The notes beneath the pieces are model-generated. The model saw only the letters and a list, made by a program, of their open reading frames with translations, was not told the origin of the DNA and did not search any database. Below, in pieces: positions 62,826-64,000 of a DNA stretch of 64,000 nucleotides (position 1 is its first letter; each line of letters starts with the position of its first letter). The translations under genes and the position numbers were made by a program. The stretch comes from an uncultured Acidimicrobiales bacterium (lineage in GTDB: Bacteria > Actinomycetota > Acidimicrobiia > Acidimicrobiales > Bin134), in the NCBI GenBank assembly GCA_951813555.1, contig OX638344.1, positions 1,240,001-1,304,000 on the forward strand, given 5' to 3'.

Positions 62826-63743
62826 CTAGTAGTCGGGTTCTCGCAGCTCGGCGTAGCCAGCTTCGGCTTCCAGAGATCGGCGTCGCCAAAGCCCGCCCAA
62901 CCACACGGCGAAGATTGTGATCACGAAGGGGATCATCAGCACGAACTCGCGCGGAACTCGCTCCGTGATGTTGATCTGCGATTGGATGCCGATGGCGTCG
63001 GCGAAACCGAAGAACAACCCGGCAAAGGCCGCGCCGATGGGGTGCCACGCCCCAAAGATGACCGCTACAAATGCGATGAATCCCCGCCCGTTGGTCATGT
63101 TCTCGGTGAAGTTCCGCAGTGCTCCTACTGACAGCTCTGCCCCGCCCAGTGCGCACAGCGCTCCGGCAATGAGCAACGCCTGAAGCCGGACGATCGACGG
63201 ATTCACGCCCACGGATCGGGCTGAGAAGGGGTACTCGCCCACTGCGGCCAGTCGCAATCCGAAACGGCTGCGCCGCAGTGCAAACCAGGCGGCCAGCACG
63301 ATCAGCGGCGTGATCCAAACGAGGATCGACAGTTCCGAGATGATGACCCCTGGCCCCGAGGTGATCCCGCGCACCGGTCGGGGCAGCACCACGTCGGTGA
63401 AAATGGAGCCGCGCTTGTCGAAGATGGCGCCGAGGGCGAAGGCGGTGCCGCCCAGGCCGATGGAAGTGAGCCCCAGCCCGGCGATGATGACGTTGGCGCC
63501 GAGGGGGCCTATTACCCACCAGTACAACGCCGAAAGGATCATGCAGACGCCCACGGCGGCCAGAATCCCAAGTTCCACCGATCCCGTGGCATCGCCGACG
63601 GCCACCGTCGTGAATGCACCAGCGATCATCAACCCTTCGAGCCCCAGATGGAAGATCCCGGCCCGGAAGGCGAAGACGCCTGCGGTTGCCACCAGTACCA
63701 GGGGGGCGGCCGAGCGAAGCGTGGTGGCGAGAATCTGCTCCAT
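62826..63743 (-). CDS. ABC transporter permease, nucleoside (NupQ/YufQ) type
   Basis: A 305-residue BPD_transp_2 permease with eight to nine membrane segments: AGVFAFRAGIFHLGLEGLMIAGAF at the N-terminus, VIIAGLGLTSIGLGGTAF, and FGLRLAAVGEYPFSARSVGVNPSIVRLQALLIAGALCALGGA. These match the second permease of BmpA-dependent nucleoside importers. Its ATG overlaps the stop of the upstream permease (TAATG). Substrate-binding and ATPase genes would lie beyond the window. Confidence 0.88.
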   Translation of the reverse strand: MEQILATTLRSAAPLVLVATAGVFAFRAGIFHLGLEGLMIAGAFTTVAVGDATGSVELGILAAVGVCMILSALYWWVIGPLGANVIIAGLGLTSIGLGGTAFALGAIFDKRGSIFTDVVLPRPVRGITSGPGVIISELSILVWITPLIVLAAWFALRRSRFGLRLAAVGEYPFSARSVGVNPSIVRLQALLIAGALCALGGAELSVGALRNFTENMTNGRGFIAFVAVIFGAWHPIGAAFAGLFFGFADAIGIQSQINITERVPREFVLMIPFVITIFAVWLGGLWRRRSLEAEAGYAELREPDY

Positions 63744-64000
63744 TAACTCGCCATTGCCTTCGCTCCTGGGCCCGTTCGCCGCCACACCGCTTGGAATTTG
63801 ATGGTGACCAAGAACGCCACCATGCCGTGCAGCAGCACCAGGGCGGGCGGTGGAAGGTCGGTCACGATCGGCAAGAACAAGATGGCCGACTGCAAGCCGC
63901 CGAACAAGACGGCGGCCACCACGGTGCCTCCAACGGTCAGCAGGCCGACGAGTGCCACGACAACGGCGGTGAATCCCACTTCGGGGGAGAATCCCGTGAC
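63743..64000 (-). CDS. ABC transporter permease, nucleoside (NupP/YufP) type, C-terminal part (cut by window edge)
   Basis: The last 85 codons of an open frame that continues past the window: TGFSPEVGFTAVVVALVGLL, then AAVLFGGLQSAILFLPIVTD and a hydrophobic final helix. GFTAVVVALVG..AAVLFGGLQ is the C-terminal signature of the first permease in BmpA-type transporters. Coupled to the next permease by TAATG. Any start drawn inside the window would be artificial. Confidence 0.85.
   Translation of the reverse strand, partial: VTGFSPEVGFTAVVVALVGLLTVGGTVVAAVLFGGLQSAILFLPIVTDLPPPALVLLHGMVAFLVTIKFQAVWRRTGPGAKAMAS

Overview
The window is a GC-rich stretch of an actinobacterial chromosome. Gene order along the minus strand follows the housekeeping backbone of Mycobacterium and relatives: tRNA-Thr/Met/Trp-secE-nusG-rplKA-rplJL-rpoBC-rpsLG-fusA-tuf-rpsJ, then S10/spc/alpha ribosomal genes-adk-infA-rpoA-rplQ-truA-rplM-rpsI-glmM-glmS-nnr-alr, then tsaE-tsaB-rimI-tsaD-groES-groEL, then guaB3. 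The GuaB3 paralogue, the acidic N-terminal arm on NusG, the zinc-type S14, the short Adk and the DUF222-HNH protein all fit Actinomycetota. Several unusual features (expanded GlmS, serB and citE-like genes inside the S10 region) suggest a deep lineage such as Acidimicrobiia, but that placement is inference.

Layout, left to right. 1-4.6 kb: end of guaB3, a group II PLP decarboxylase, a NUDIX CoA-pyrophosphatase-like gene, and groES-groEL behind a perfect CIRCE operator. 4.7-8.0 kb: the t6A genes tsaD, tsaB and tsaE with rimI, plus a family-4 uracil-DNA glycosylase. 8.1-9.9 kb: two plus-strand genes (P1-family peptidase, SDR). 10-18 kb: alr, nnr, a 1158-residue GlmS relative, a DUF2237 gene and glmM. 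17.8-34.6 kb: ribosomal protein genes with rpoA, infA, adk and secY. 34.8-38.7 kb: a non-ribosomal insert (AI-2E-type permease, tpx, citE-like gene, serB) that separates rpsJ from rplC. 38.8-54.7 kb: rpsJ, tuf, fusA, rpsG, rpsL, rpoC, rpoB, rplL, rplJ, rplA, rplK, nusG, secE. 54.7-64 kb: four tRNAs, an ECF sigma factor with a tiny membrane partner, a GNAT, a DUF222-HNH protein, apparent relics of defence genes near tRNA-Tyr, yajQ, an AlbA_2/ATPase-type regulator with paired operators, htpX and two nucleoside-type ABC permeases running off the edge.

The most unusual signal is how adjacent cistrons are joined. Besides the usual ATGA/TGATG overlaps, many longer intercistronic gaps are bridged by tiny unannotated reading frames of 8-23 codons. 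Their start overlaps the upstream stop and their stop overlaps the downstream start, giving ribosomes an unbroken relay. Strict cases are UDG-tsaE, rplM-rpsI, rpsM-rpsK, infA-rpmJ, rpmD-rplO and rplF-rplR. Looser cases are rpsC-rplP, serB-citE, rplJ-rplL and fusA-tuf. In three of them the relay frame was made by a local duplication of the stop/start junction itself.

Other notable points: a nine-unit perfect 33-bp minisatellite encoding an acidic tail on ribosomal protein L22; an RNA polymerase beta' subunit lacking all four cysteines of its second zinc site; a native Arg at the S12 Lys88 position linked to streptomycin resistance; and an rplJ leader that pairs its own Shine-Dalgarno sequence.
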